Shown here: in pieces, positions 8,006 to 15,674 of the stretch | How the letters are laid out: each line of letters begins with the position of its first letter | Position numbering within the stretch: the first letter of the stretch is position 1 | From: UBA11889 sp002313255 | GTDB taxonomy: Bacteria > Pseudomonadota > Gammaproteobacteria > Pseudomonadales > Azotimanducaceae | Direction of reading: 5' to 3' | Length of the DNA: 30,000 bases | Assembly: GCA_913045265.1 (NCBI GenBank) | Contig: CAJWQX010000041.1 | Span: 1-30,000 of the forward strand | The notes under the pieces: generated by a model | Database searches by the model: none | Told to the model about the DNA's origin: nothing | What the model saw: the letters and a program-made list of their open reading frames with translations, nothing else | Translations under genes and position numbers: made by a program

Positions 8006-8395
8006 TTGGACAAAGAAAAACTAGCTGAGATTCTTCAAGATAGATCTAAGCAGATTGAACTGTCTCGTCGGCAGTTTCGGCATAAACGTAAGTATGCCGA
8101 ATACTATGAGTTCCATAGCGAACCCACGTTTGCTTATGTGGTTGGAGGAATTGCATGTGTACTAGGAATAGTCACGGCTTTCCTAGATGGATTGATTTTC
8201 TATACATCCCTCAGTGTTCTCATTCTTTTGATTGTTCTGGTGATTCGGCTAATGGCTAGACATGACAAACGCAAAAAAGAACTGGAAAACAAAGGCTTTG
8301 AATCGCCTACGCAAGAGGAACTTTTGGCTTATCAAGAAGCTGTAGATTTTTTTGCCTACCAACAAAGCCGTATTCCATCTGGTGGGGGAATCTGA
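8006..8395 (+). CDS. Small membrane protein of unknown function
   Basis: 129 aa starting at a TTG, with GGAAG about 5-9 nt upstream. A charged N-terminal helix (KLAEILQDRSKQIELSRRQFRHKRKY) precedes two close transmembrane segments (~43-63 YVVGGIACVLGIVTAFLDGL and ~66-84 YTSLSVLILLIVLVIRLMA) and a charged cytoplasmic tail (RHDKRKKELENKGFESPTQE). The hairpin topology with cytosolic ends is inferred. The local sequence is more AT-rich than its neighbours, which may reflect transfer with the island. It resembles no family I can name. A downstream ATG is lacking in the first helix, so the TTG start is tentative. Confidence 0.55.
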   Translation: MDKEKLAEILQDRSKQIELSRRQFRHKRKYAEYYEFHSEPTFAYVVGGIACVLGIVTAFLDGLIFYTSLSVLILLIVLVIRLMARHDKRKKELENKGFESPTQEELLAYQEAVDFFAYQQSRIPSGGGI

Positions 8396-8478
8396 CGTGG
8401 CTAACTGGGGCATAACCCTAGACACGAAACCTATCCGCCACCGTCTACGATTGAGGGGAATTACATAAACCAATTTTT

Positions 8479-8499
8479 ACGTCGCAACGACGTTATAAT
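8479..8499 (+). promoter_or_regulatory. Putative promoter -10 with adjacent operator dyad
   Basis: A consensus TATAAT (8494-8499) lies ~85 nt before the PhyH-family start. Immediately upstream is a perfect 15-bp dyad, acgtcg-caa-cgacgt (8479-8493), occupying the -10/-35 spacer. No good -35 is present (best candidate caattt at 8471-8476, spacer 17), which would suit control by a regulator. No regulator gene is adjacent. Confidence 0.5.
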
Positions 8500-8581
8500 T
8501 CCAGCCCGCTCAGGTCAGGCCCGCCGGTAAAGTACCGACCTAAAAATTTGCGAGCGCGCAGAACAAGCTGAGAAGGAAACC

Positions 8582-9268
8582 ATGAACCAAGCGGAAGCAG
8601 CCGAACACAAAGCCAACTTCGATCGAGACGGCTACGTCATCATTCGCCAATTCGTAACGAAAGATCAGGTTGAGGAAATCTGTCGCAGGGCAGAAGCTGT
8701 CACCAGCAAATTTCCCAAAACCGAAGGTATGTTCACCAACGTATTCAAGGGATTGGAACGTTCCGACGATTTTTTCAAAGAACTCCTGCACAACGGCGCC
8801 CATGTGCCCATCCTTGAGACCCTGTTAGGCAAGAAACCAGAACCGACCACGGCAAGTTTCTTTACCAAGTCCAAACACGCCGAAGAGATTCATCCGCACT
8901 CCGATGCAATGAAAGGCGGCGTAATCTGGATCGCTATCGATGAAACCAACAGGGAAAACGGCTGCCTGCACTTCATTAAAGGATCGCATCTCCGAGAGGA
9001 AGAATTCGCCCATCTAAGTCCCAGTGAGACAAACGATCTCTCTGAACATCCTGACCTGGTTGAAGCTGCCATGAAGCCTGGTGACATCGTCGTGTTCAGA
9101 CCAACGACGGTACACTGGTCTGGCCCCAATCACGAAGGTACGACCCGTAGAGGCTTCAACTGTTTCTACGTGGGGGACCCCAGCGAGTGGTACAAGAACC
9201 TGACACCAGAGCAACTGGCCGCCTTGAAGAAAAAGAAAAGTGAAGCCGCGGCGAAAGCAACCGCCTGA
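8582..9268 (+). CDS. Phytanoyl-CoA dioxygenase (PhyH) family Fe(II)/2-oxoglutarate oxygenase
   Basis: 228 aa. The double-stranded beta-helix iron site is visible: HxD at H106-S-D108 (EEIHPHSDAM) and the distal His H178 (TTVHWSGPN), with an Arg at 189/190 (GTTRRGFN) as the likely 2-oxoglutarate anchor. The N-terminal FDRDGYVIIRQFVTKDQV is typical of PhyH proteins. Such enzymes hydroxylate small organic molecules or acyl-CoAs; the substrate cannot be told from sequence. The ATG has AGAAGGA 5-8 nt upstream. The C-terminal tail is Lys/Ala-rich (KKKKSEAAAKA). It is the last gene before the inferred att site, and its promoter carries an operator-like dyad. Confidence 0.88.
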   Translation: MNQAEAAEHKANFDRDGYVIIRQFVTKDQVEEICRRAEAVTSKFPKTEGMFTNVFKGLERSDDFFKELLHNGAHVPILETLLGKKPEPTTASFFTKSKHAEEIHPHSDAMKGGVIWIAIDETNRENGCLHFIKGSHLREEEFAHLSPSETNDLSEHPDLVEAAMKPGDIVVFRPTTVHWSGPNHEGTTRRGFNCFYVGDPSEWYKNLTPEQLAALKKKKSEAAAKATA

Positions 9269-9387
9269 CAACTGTTCCAGTCCACTTAATAAGAGTCTTT
9301 AATGTGATCCTCGCCGACTATTGGTGAGGCTCCACCCTTGCCTACTTAGCTGGTGTCCAAGGGGCAGTTACTTAGCTCCTTTTTTCT

Positions 9388-9407
9388 GGGGGTACATTTG
9401 GGGGTAT
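9388..9407 (+). repeat. Paired GGGGGTA repeats, possible integrase arm sites
   Basis: GGGGGTAC at 9388 and GGGGGTAT at 9400 are spaced 12 bp apart. I recall tandem T/GGGGGTA repeats being common near the attachment sites of tyrosine-integrase islands, where they may be arm-type binding sites. They lie ~65 bp from the tRNA-derived 14-mer. Confidence 0.4.
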
Positions 9408-9443
9408 CAGCGCGAATTAGTGAATATTAAGTTGAGTTAAAAC

Positions 9444-9463
9444 AAAGGGTTAGCGACCCTTTT
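9444..9463 (+). terminator. Terminator-like hairpin at the island edge
   Basis: Stem aaagggt / acccttt with a 5-nt loop (tagcg), followed by T residues and preceded by an A-rich tract, so it could work in both directions between the two convergent oxygenase genes. It abuts the att-like 14-mer. Confidence 0.5.
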
Positions 9464-9468
9464 TGAAT

Positions 9469-9482
9469 CCCGTCCGCTCCGC
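9469..9482 (+). repeat. att-like copy of the tRNA-Asp 3' end (copy 2)
   Basis: Exact 14-bp match (cccgtccgctccgc) to positions 124-137 of tRNA-Asp. After it the sequence ctatttc also occurs at 141-147 behind the tRNA with a small offset. No other part of a tRNA is present, as expected for a displaced attR-type site. Confidence 0.55.
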
Positions 9483-9584
9483 TATTTCACTGGCTTTCAC
9501 TGCTTTCTTATCGTATCTCTATGTTGACAAGGATCTGCTCGGTTTTAGAGGGCGACCTAAAAGGGAGATAATTGAAACGGACCC

Positions 9585-10487
9585 CTAGTCGTACCACCCG
9601 GTCGGCGATTGTCCCATCGCGGCGTAATCAGGGCCTTCTCGTTGCCACCCGTATGCGACGGAGCGGGCCAGCAAACGCTCGAAGCGCTCGTCATTGGCAT
9701 GGCGCGCCAGTACCGCCTCGGGTATCACCTCTTTATGGTGTTCCTGGGTCTGCACGTGGTGCCGTGCAAAATAGACTGCCAAGTTCATTCGAACTCCCGG
9801 AATCTGACGTTCGAACGAGCCGTGCCACGTGTGGCCATGCCACACCACGCAGTCGCCGGGCGCGAGATCGGCGGCTATGGCCGCCGGGTTGCATTGCTCG
9901 TCGGACAGTGACGATTCGCTAGGGGTTGGCTGGCGCGCGTGCTTGTGGCTGCCCGGCACCAACGCAGTCGCACCAGCTTCGCGGCTATAAGGCGTCAACG
10001 CATAATTGACATTCGCGGTTTGCGCATAGGCGGCAAATGGCTGGGGGCCGGCGGTGTCCGCATGTAACGGTATCACTCCAGTCGGGCCAGGGGCCTTGAA
10101 ATGGCAGCCAATGCTGGACAACAAGCAGCTCTCGCCCACGATGTAACTGACGATAGCGAGGGGCTTTTCCGCCATAAGGATTTCCTCGAAAACCTCATCG
10201 TCGTAAAGCATGTAGGGCAAGTAGTCCATGCTCGTGCCCATGGCGCTCTGGAAGTCTTCGCTGGTCGCGGTGCCAATATCGACGCGCCTGCCGGTGTTCT
10301 CTTCGACGCGATTCAACAACGCTTGTTTGGCACGATCGACTTGATCCTCGGACAGCACGCCCCGTATGGTCGTGTACCCTTGAGCGTCGAGCTCGACTAG
10401 GTTGTCGCGCAGCCCGAGCCGATCGACGGTGCTTAGCGTACGCGCGAGAGCTTGTTGGTCGGGTGATTCAGTTATTTGTGCAGACAT
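9585..10487 (-). CDS. Phytanoyl-CoA dioxygenase (PhyH) family oxygenase
   Basis: 300 aa from the ATG at 10487, which has GAGGAG ~7 nt upstream; a longer frame to 10538 is less likely. The Fe(II) site is HxD at H142-A-D144 (PLHADTAG) and the distal His H222 in GHTWHGSFERQ, with R233 (PGVRMNLAVYF) as 2-oxoglutarate anchor. The N-terminal LVELDAQGYTTIRGVLSEDQ is typical. It is longer than and clearly distinct from the PhyH protein at 8582, so the two probably act on different substrates. It lies just outside the inferred island. A 96-bp repeated element lies about 100 bp upstream of its start. Confidence 0.88.
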   Translation of the reverse strand: MSAQITESPDQQALARTLSTVDRLGLRDNLVELDAQGYTTIRGVLSEDQVDRAKQALLNRVEENTGRRVDIGTATSEDFQSAMGTSMDYLPYMLYDDEVFEEILMAEKPLAIVSYIVGESCLLSSIGCHFKAPGPTGVIPLHADTAGPQPFAAYAQTANVNYALTPYSREAGATALVPGSHKHARQPTPSESSLSDEQCNPAAIAADLAPGDCVVWHGHTWHGSFERQIPGVRMNLAVYFARHHVQTQEHHKEVIPEAVLARHANDERFERLLARSVAYGWQREGPDYAAMGQSPTGWYD

Positions 10488-10590
10488 ATTCCGCTCCTCT
10501 ACGCTTGCTTTTGGGTTGTTGCTAAGCACGCCTCTCACCGAGACCTGTCATGGCGTTCTTGCTAGATCGCTACAACTCGAACTTGTAATA

Positions 10591-10686
10591 CGAATGTTCG
10601 GATTCGATCGATGGCTTGGCACTCCCAGTTGCTAACACGATAGCACGACCGGAAGGGTCAGCCCGGGCGGGATTGGGTATTAGGTG
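10591..10686 (-). repeat. 96-bp upstream element, copy 1
   Basis: 84 of 96 bases match 12481-12576 without gaps; the first 30 bases (in + orientation) are identical. On the minus strand the element starts near cacctaataccca and ends at gaatccgaacattcg, which contains the short dyad cgaat-ccgaac-attcg and the palindrome tcgatcga. It lies 104 bp upstream of the PhyH gene start at 10487 and in the same orientation relative to its gene as copies 2 and 3. No coding frame spans it. Confidence 0.85.
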
Positions 10687-10736
10687 CCGTACGCCAGCAC
10701 AGCTCGGAAATACGCAAACGCTTCAGCCGTGGCTGA

Positions 10737-12092
10737 TCAGGTCGCGGATAGCGATGACCGTTCAGCGGCCGGTACCCACCAAGGGCCTTTACCATAGCCA
10801 ACAAGGATACTGACAAAAAAACAGGCACAGCCTGCGATCAGCATCCAGCTGGACCATCCCCAAGTTTCTACAACTCGGGGGAGCCCCAGATTGAGGACGA
10901 AGCCTGATAAGGGTGCCAGCGTTGCTGTAATACCAAAGGCTCGCGCGACGCCATGAGGGCTGATGCTTTCTGCTGTTTCGGAATAGATTGCACACCACGC
11001 CGGATAGATGAAACCCGCAAAAAACCCCGTGGCCGACCATACAACCATTAATGTCGTTTGCGACGCATCAACCGGCAATTGCGCACCATAGATAAAACAG
11101 AGCCCAGTCGTCACTCCGCCGAATGCAGTGATTGTTTTACGTACACGAAGCTTGTCTGAGAGCCAGCCAGAAACAAAGACGCTGATCGTAAACACGATCC
11201 AGAAAAAAGAAGTGATGCCGGCCGCATGAGCAGGATCCAGCCCATGGTGCTGCACGAGAAAGGTCGGGACATAGGCAGACACGGTAACGTATGTGAGTGC
11301 CCAGAAGACGATGACAAAAGACAAAATCCAGAGTCGAAAACTACGATAGACAAGACGACCATCGTCGTATGCTTCTTCGACCGTTGACTGCACAGCCACT
11401 TCGGTCATGGCCGTTTCACGAGCCTTCTGCATCTGTCCGCGGACCCTCAAACTCAAGTCCCGGAAAAAGAGGAAAATGATGAGCGCAGTGATCCCAGCGA
11501 ACCCTGCAGCTATCCAGTATTGGGAGCGCCAGCCAGGCCATATTGGCAGAGTCTGTGCCGCAACGAGTGTCGACATAAGCGCTCCAATCGTGAATGCGAG
11601 AGAGACCCACGCATACACCATAGCCCTGCCCATACTCGGTGTCAGGTCTCGGGATGCGGCATGCACGGCCGGATTCATGCCAGCCATTAAAAAGCTCCCA
11701 GCTGCAATTAACGCTGCCAACATCCAGAATGAGGATGCCATCGCACCGCAGATTGAGATCACCGCATAAGCGAAAACAGGCCAGATCAAGAGCGGACGGC
11801 GGCCATAACGATCGCCCGCCCGGCTGAGAAGCATCGCGCCAAGACTGTAAACCGCCCCAAATGCAGCGGCGGCATATCCCCATTGCACCAACGTCTTATC
11901 AAAGTCAGCCAGGATGTAGACAAGTACGGGCCCGTTTTTCAGCGCTTCATACTGCTCGACCGCCCACCCGAGAACAATCAGACTCAACAGCCACCAACGT
12001 AGCCGACCGGTCGGGAAAGCATCGATTTCTCGCTGTTGGCGATAGCTCCAGAAGCCCGTCGAATTTGACAATGTTCCCCCCTTTAAATTCAT
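10737..12092 (-). CDS. Major facilitator superfamily (MFS) transporter
   Basis: 451 aa, about 12 transmembrane helices, with MFS motif A copies in the loop 2-3 position (SRAGDRYGRRPLLI) and in the second half (GWLSDKLRVRKTI). The central cytoplasmic loop (~215-250) is charged. Such proteins move small organic acids, sugars or drugs by proton coupling; the substrate is unknown, though organic-acid symport is plausible beside oxygenase and CoA genes. The ATG at 12092 lacks a Shine-Dalgarno. A TTG seven codons in (12071) has AAGGGGGGAA just upstream and may be the true start, giving 444 aa. It is flanked by the two copies of the 96-bp element. Confidence 0.88.
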   Translation of the reverse strand: MNLKGGTLSNSTGFWSYRQQREIDAFPTGRLRWWLLSLIVLGWAVEQYEALKNGPVLVYILADFDKTLVQWGYAAAAFGAVYSLGAMLLSRAGDRYGRRPLLIWPVFAYAVISICGAMASSFWMLAALIAAGSFLMAGMNPAVHAASRDLTPSMGRAMVYAWVSLAFTIGALMSTLVAAQTLPIWPGWRSQYWIAAGFAGITALIIFLFFRDLSLRVRGQMQKARETAMTEVAVQSTVEEAYDDGRLVYRSFRLWILSFVIVFWALTYVTVSAYVPTFLVQHHGLDPAHAAGITSFFWIVFTISVFVSGWLSDKLRVRKTITAFGGVTTGLCFIYGAQLPVDASQTTLMVVWSATGFFAGFIYPAWCAIYSETAESISPHGVARAFGITATLAPLSGFVLNLGLPRVVETWGWSSWMLIAGCACFFVSILVGYGKGPWWVPAAERSSLSAT

Positions 12093-12191
12093 TATAAATC
12101 AAGCTGATCGGCAAGTTCGGGAAACAGCAGCGACCGGTTAGTCCAATTATTGTTGTCCCTACCCAGACACAAAAAAAGGTGGGGTTGGGTG

Positions 12192-12410
12192 TTAGGGATA
12201 AAGCAACCAGACGAGGAGCGGTAAAACTGAACCCACAATTAAACCGACAACCAAGTGATATAGCCCTTTCTGGTGCGCATTGGGTACACCGACCTTCAGT
12301 AAATAATACGAAGGAATCGCAACGATCCGCTGAAATCCCATGAGGTAAAATCCACTACCAAACATGTCCTGCCAGAAAGTAGAACCTCGGTAATCCCCAA
12401 AAAAACACAA
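12192..12410 (-). CDS. Small membrane protein, probably frameshifted near its start
   Basis: The open frame begins at a TTG (12410) and encodes ~72 aa: GDYRGSTFWQDMFGSGFYLM, an amphipathic middle with IPSYYLLKVGVPNAHQKG, and a C-terminal transmembrane helix (LYHLVVGLIVGSVLPLLVWLLYP). Just upstream in another frame a GTG at 12471 starts VDTKLRFWARLFRIGACGSL followed by IVFF, which looks like the missing first helix. The two frames meet in a run of seven T. Joined, they give a ~92-aa two-helix protein. It may be a pseudogene, a slippage site or an assembly error. The family is not recognised. Copy 2 of the 96-bp element ends 10 bp before the GTG. Confidence 0.5.
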   Translation of the reverse strand: MCFFGDYRGSTFWQDMFGSGFYLMGFQRIVAIPSYYLLKVGVPNAHQKGLYHLVVGLIVGSVLPLLVWLLYP

Positions 12411-12480
12411 TCAACGACCCACACGCACCAATGCGAAACAAACGCGCCCAAAACCGCAGCTTTGTATCCACCTTCTAAAA

Positions 12481-12576
12481 CGAATGTTCGGATTCGATCG
12501 ATGGCTTGGCGCTCTCAGTTGCTACCACGCTAACAATATCGGAAATGTCAGCCTGGGCGGGCTTGGGTATTAGGTG
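12481..12576 (-). repeat. 96-bp upstream element, copy 2
   Basis: 84/96 identical to 10591-10686, same length, same orientation. On the minus strand it leads straight into the small membrane protein gene, so it could hold that gene's promoter. A 20-base block at its distal end (ctaatacccaagcccgccca) matches 16128-16147 at 19 of 20 positions on the opposite strand. Confidence 0.85.
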
Positions 12577-12759
12577 TATGTTGGCGGTTCGTCTGGGCCG
12601 GTACGTGTAGCGCGGCTGCTATGCGCTATCGGTTCGGACGTTCTCATCTTTTGCAGTATGCTCCGGGTATGCGCCGGCTTCTTACAGCGCTATCAATAAC
12701 GCTCGTAGGCTGTGCTTTTCACCTTACAATCGCTCTTAAAGATGAGATCGAGACGGCAC

Positions 12760-13185
12760 ATGCTGATCACGCGCCCCGCAACCCCCGCCGACGAAGACTG
12801 TTTTATGGAACTCTTCGCCCAACTCATGGAGTCCGCGCCCGAGAAGGAGGACATGCTGCGTCCCGCCTTTCGACAGTTGGTGGACAATCCAGATCGCGGG
12901 GTGGTGCTACTTGCAGAGGACGAGTCAGGCGTCCATGGCTTGATCACATTCTCTTACAACTTTGCGATCCGCTACGGCGGATTCTATGCGCAAATCGAGG
13001 AGTTGGTCGTTGACGCAGCAGCCAGAGGCAAGCATGCAGGAGCGACGCTCGTGCAAGCGAGCATCGACGCATCCCGCGAACACGGCTGCAAAGAGATCGG
13101 TCTATATGCTATGCCACACAACCAGCCTTTTTATGAAAAGCAGGGCTTTGAGTTCGTAGGACCGGAGCTTCGGCAACCGCTGTAG
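12760..13185 (+). CDS. GNAT family N-acetyltransferase
   Basis: 141 aa, the normal length of a single GNAT domain. It starts MLITRPATPADEDCFMELF, carries the beta4 strand YAQIEELVVDAAARGKHAGA with the acetyl-CoA pyrophosphate-binding (R/Q)GxxxG/A loop, and ends with GCKEIGLYAMPHNQPFYEKQ GFEFVG, the usual FYxxxGF signature. It would acetylate an amine on a small molecule or protein; the substrate is unknown. The ATG at 12760 fits the family's N-terminus; ATGs at 12742 and 12712 would add residues unlike the family. No strong Shine-Dalgarno is seen. It appears to be a single-gene unit. Confidence 0.9.
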   Translation: MLITRPATPADEDCFMELFAQLMESAPEKEDMLRPAFRQLVDNPDRGVVLLAEDESGVHGLITFSYNFAIRYGGFYAQIEELVVDAAARGKHAGATLVQASIDASREHGCKEIGLYAMPHNQPFYEKQGFEFVGPELRQPL

Positions 13186-13564
13186 GAGTGCAACCGCCCC
13201 GGGGCACCTCGGGTACGAACGTGACCACTGCTTTTCGCTGAAACCTCGCACGCCTCGCTACGTAACAGTGTGACGTTGTCATTGGCTGGAAGGTACCGAC
13301 ACCAGGTCAAGGGGGGTGTTTCGATTCCATCGATGAGCCTACGGTGTCCACGGCTGTCCCGTCCAGTCCAAGGCAATTTCACCTCCGCGTTGTGCCAGAT
13401 TTGTGACCGGTAGGGACTCCGACCTCTCTTTGTTGGAACGCGTTTTGAGTGACCCTCACCCCCTCTGACCCAAGATGATGGTCGACGTATCCTGTATGAG
13501 GGATGTGCTCGTCCGATGACGCGTATACGGTTGTGTAGAAGTTGGGAGAGCTGGGTGGCGCAAC
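13186..13564. other. Intergenic stretch, no feature recognised
   Basis: Minus-strand open frames here have abnormal composition (rich in Arg, Ser, Cys and His) and no family signature, so I do not call a gene. No tRNA, array or strong hairpin was seen. Confidence 0.4.
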
Positions 13565-13636
13565 TACGAACTGGCCGACACAAAACACGAGGACTAATAT
13601 CAAAGGCGTAGATCGATTTGGGAGGATCGAGATGCG
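13565..13636 (+). promoter_or_regulatory. Shared leader element, copy B
   Basis: This ~72-bp segment, from tacgaactggccga through the ribosome binding site gggaggatcgag to the first codons atgcg, is about 89% identical (one single-base gap) to the minus-strand leader at 26835-26765. It contains taatat, a fair -10 candidate, at ~13595-13600 and a strong Shine-Dalgarno. It presumably carries the promoter and 5' UTR of the gene at 13632. Confidence 0.75.
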
Positions 13637-14213
13637 TACCTTAGTAACGTTATTTGTAGCGGCTGCGGTTGGAACCGCTGTTGCTGCCTTCGGTCACACT
13701 ATCCCCGGCTTCGAACACCATCACGAGACCGACTCAGCGCTGAGCAAACCGATGCTGAACAACGGGCCTCGGGACGAATCCAAAACGGCATTCGAATTTG
13801 ATGGCTTCAAATCTGGCATGACCACGGCAGAAATTTTTCAGCGGATGACGGAAGTCCAACAAAAATATAAGCCAACCTATGGCGAACCGGATGGATTGTT
13901 TATTGTGGTCACACCGAGTGAGCGTTACCCAATCAGGCGATACAGGTTCGCGTACACGCCGGAAGACCCACCTCGAATGTACCGGATGACGATTGTCATT
14001 CATGAACCGCGTTCTGTTCCTTCAATTCCTAAAGGAAGCAAAATAGCGAGCCGGGCGACGCTTAATGCATTAACAACGAAGTTCGATCGTTGCACTCGTG
14101 ACAGCTCGGGCTACGAATGCGAATTGAAAGATGACGAGTTGGAGGCGGAGGCTGAACGAAAAATTTATAAGGCGGTTTTGAACGAGATCAGCCTGCCAGT
14201 CATTGGCCGGTAA
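13632..14213 (+). CDS. Secreted protein of unknown function
   Basis: 193 aa. The ATG at 13632 has GGGAGG 7 nt upstream and opens a signal peptide (MRTLVTLFVAAAVGTAVAAF), so the product is exported. The mature part has a His-rich start (GFEHHHETDS), a segment with SGMTTAEIFQRMTEVQQKYK resembling domains that begin with F.GMs...., a beta-rich core and two Cys (RCTRDSSGYECELKDDELEA) that could form a disulfide. I do not recognise the family. Its leader is nearly the same as that of the Rap1a/Tai-like gene at 26769. The secreted nuclease gene follows after 38 bp on the same strand. Confidence 0.72.
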   Translation: MRTLVTLFVAAAVGTAVAAFGHTIPGFEHHHETDSALSKPMLNNGPRDESKTAFEFDGFKSGMTTAEIFQRMTEVQQKYKPTYGEPDGLFIVVTPSERYPIRRYRFAYTPEDPPRMYRMTIVIHEPRSVPSIPKGSKIASRATLNALTTKFDRCTRDSSGYECELKDDELEAEAERKIYKAVLNEISLPVIGR

Positions 14214-14251
14214 ATACATCGAGGCCGTCGACGAAGATCACGAACAATAAA

Positions 14252-15250
14252 GTGAAAGCGAAACAGCTTCGGCGGGCATGGGTATTTGTTGCTTTAGCGT
14301 TTTTCGCAGGTAACGCACTTGGTGACGAAATAACTGGAGCTGTCACTCGAGTCGTCGATGGCGACACCATTCACGTATCGGTTGGTTTGACCAAGCACGT
14401 TATAAGACTTTCTGAAATTGATACTCCGGAAAGAGATCAACCTTGGGGTAGGCAGGCATCGCGTGCGCTTGCCGATAAGCTCAATAGAGCGAGGGTGACG
14501 GTCCTTACTACCGAGACGGATCGGTACGGACGCCTCGTGGGCAAAGTGCTACTTGGTTCCCGCGACATCAATCGAGAGATGGTGTTTGAAGGCCATGCGT
14601 GGGTGTATCGACAGTACCTGCGTGATAGATCGTTGCTCGAAGATGAAAGAACGGCTCGACGACTCAAAGTCGGTTTGTGGGGTTCAGATCACCCTATCGA
14701 ACCTTGGCGTTGGCGACGGGGCGAGCGAGCGAGCTTAGCCCCCACGGTTCAGGCTGATAACGAAAATGTCACCAGGCCTGGGGCCCTCATTGGTGGCCTC
14801 ACGCCAGAGAAAATCCTTGTGCAGTTTGGATATCGGGGGGCAAAGGGTGTATCCCAAGATCAGATAAAGGGTTACAAGCGCGTTTTCGGACTACTGGATC
14901 TCGACCGAAACAAAACGCTCTCAGTTAAAGAGTACGTCGATGACGGTCGTTACATGGATCGTCAAGCCCGCGCCGGAATTTTCATAGCATCAGATGCGAA
15001 TCACGATGCCATCGTAACCGAGGCAGAGTACATCGAAAATCGGATTATGACCGACGAGGCCAAGCAGATATTTCATAGCATGGACGCCAATAGCGATGGT
15101 CGGGTGCGCAGACAGGAAATGCTCAAGCACGGGACGATCAACGACGTAAATCTGGCCGACGCCGTCTTTACCTCGCTTGATACCGACGCCAACGGCGAAT
15201 TGGTTATTCCAGAATACCTGCGCGTCTGGGGCTCATGGGCACGTCATTGA
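14252..15250 (+). CDS. Secreted staphylococcal-type nuclease fused to four EF-hands
   Basis: 332 aa from a GTG start without a clear Shine-Dalgarno. The signal peptide (VFVALAFFAGNALG) precedes a thermonuclease (SNase/TNase) domain, ~26-155, with VVDGDTI, RLSEIDTPE (equivalents of R35, D40 and E43) and DRYGRLVGKV (equivalent of R87), so the catalytic set looks intact. After a linker come four 12-residue EF-hand loops, each ending in Glu: 216-227 DLDRNKTLSVKE, 248-259 DANHDAIVTEAE, 278-289 DANSDGRVRRQE and 310-321 DTDANGELVIPE. An exported calcium-binding nuclease acting on extracellular or periplasmic DNA/RNA is inferred. The combination is unusual to my knowledge. It probably forms a unit with the secreted protein gene 38 bp upstream. 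Confidence 0.88.
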   Translation: MKAKQLRRAWVFVALAFFAGNALGDEITGAVTRVVDGDTIHVSVGLTKHVIRLSEIDTPERDQPWGRQASRALADKLNRARVTVLTTETDRYGRLVGKVLLGSRDINREMVFEGHAWVYRQYLRDRSLLEDERTARRLKVGLWGSDHPIEPWRWRRGERASLAPTVQADNENVTRPGALIGGLTPEKILVQFGYRGAKGVSQDQIKGYKRVFGLLDLDRNKTLSVKEYVDDGRYMDRQARAGIFIASDANHDAIVTEAEYIENRIMTDEAKQIFHSMDANSDGRVRRQEMLKHGTINDVNLADAVFTSLDTDANGELVIPEYLRVWGSWARH

Positions 15251-15293
15251 CGAGCGTGAGCAACAACCTACCCATTCACGTGATGGATGATTG

Positions 15294-15674
15294 TCATTGT
15301 TTTTCACGTCTATCTAATTGGCCCCGCTGAACCGCTCGCTTGGGCTTGCGCCGACTAACCGCGGGTTCGTCAAAGGATGACCAGTCATGATCCTCGCAAG
15401 CCGCAAGAATCTGTTGCTGAATCTGACTGCGCTCTTCGACCGATAGGCCGTAAGCGTTGAGATGTTCTTGATCAACTGCGGCCTGAATATCCGGATTCGA
15501 TACAGTTCGACTGATCAGTGCGGCCTCGATAAAACCGCTGAGACGTTGGTGAACATCGCTTGTCTTTGTGCTTGAGGAAGGGCGTCGGATGTATATCTGT
15601 CGGAGAAGTTCACTCAGTCGTGTCAGGTAGTGATTCCTGATCGCGGCTTCTCGCATATTTTTTGGTTTCGGCAT
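15294..15674 (-). CDS. Small hypothetical protein
   Basis: 126 aa, ATG start with a weak Shine-Dalgarno-like ACGG. The protein is soluble, mostly helical and charged: basic N-terminus (MPKPKNMREAAIRNHYLTRL), central helices (IEAALISRTV, IQAAVDQEHLNAYGLSVEER) and a basic tail (SRRKPKRAVQRGQLDRREKQ). No signal peptide, membrane helix or motif. It converges on the EF-hand nuclease gene. A nucleic-acid-binding role would fit the basic tail, but this is guesswork and no family is recognised. Confidence 0.5.
   Translation of the reverse strand: MPKPKNMREAAIRNHYLTRLSELLRQIYIRRPSSSTKTSDVHQRLSGFIEAALISRTVSNPDIQAAVDQEHLNAYGLSVEERSQIQQQILAACEDHDWSSFDEPAVSRRKPKRAVQRGQLDRREKQ

Larger units (their letters stand above)
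9269..9584. other. Intergenic: right end of the tRNA-Asp insertion
   Basis: No gene is visible between two convergent oxygenase genes. The stretch carries paired GGGGGTA repeats, a terminator-like hairpin and a partial copy of the tRNA-Asp 3' end, each listed separately, and is read as the distal boundary of the integrated element. Confidence 0.5.

Noticed and set aside
9307..9330. Imperfect hairpin cctcgcc/ggtgagg after the PhyH gene
   Set aside because: One mismatch or wobble and no following T-run; too weak to call.
10722..10735. Inverted repeat tcagccgtggctga after the MFS gene
   Set aside because: The loop would be only 2-4 nt and no T-run follows, so it is not called a terminator.
13131..13583. 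Minus-strand open frame of ~150 aa
   Set aside because: Composition is abnormal (many Arg, Ser, Cys), it overlaps the end of the GNAT gene, and no motif is visible.
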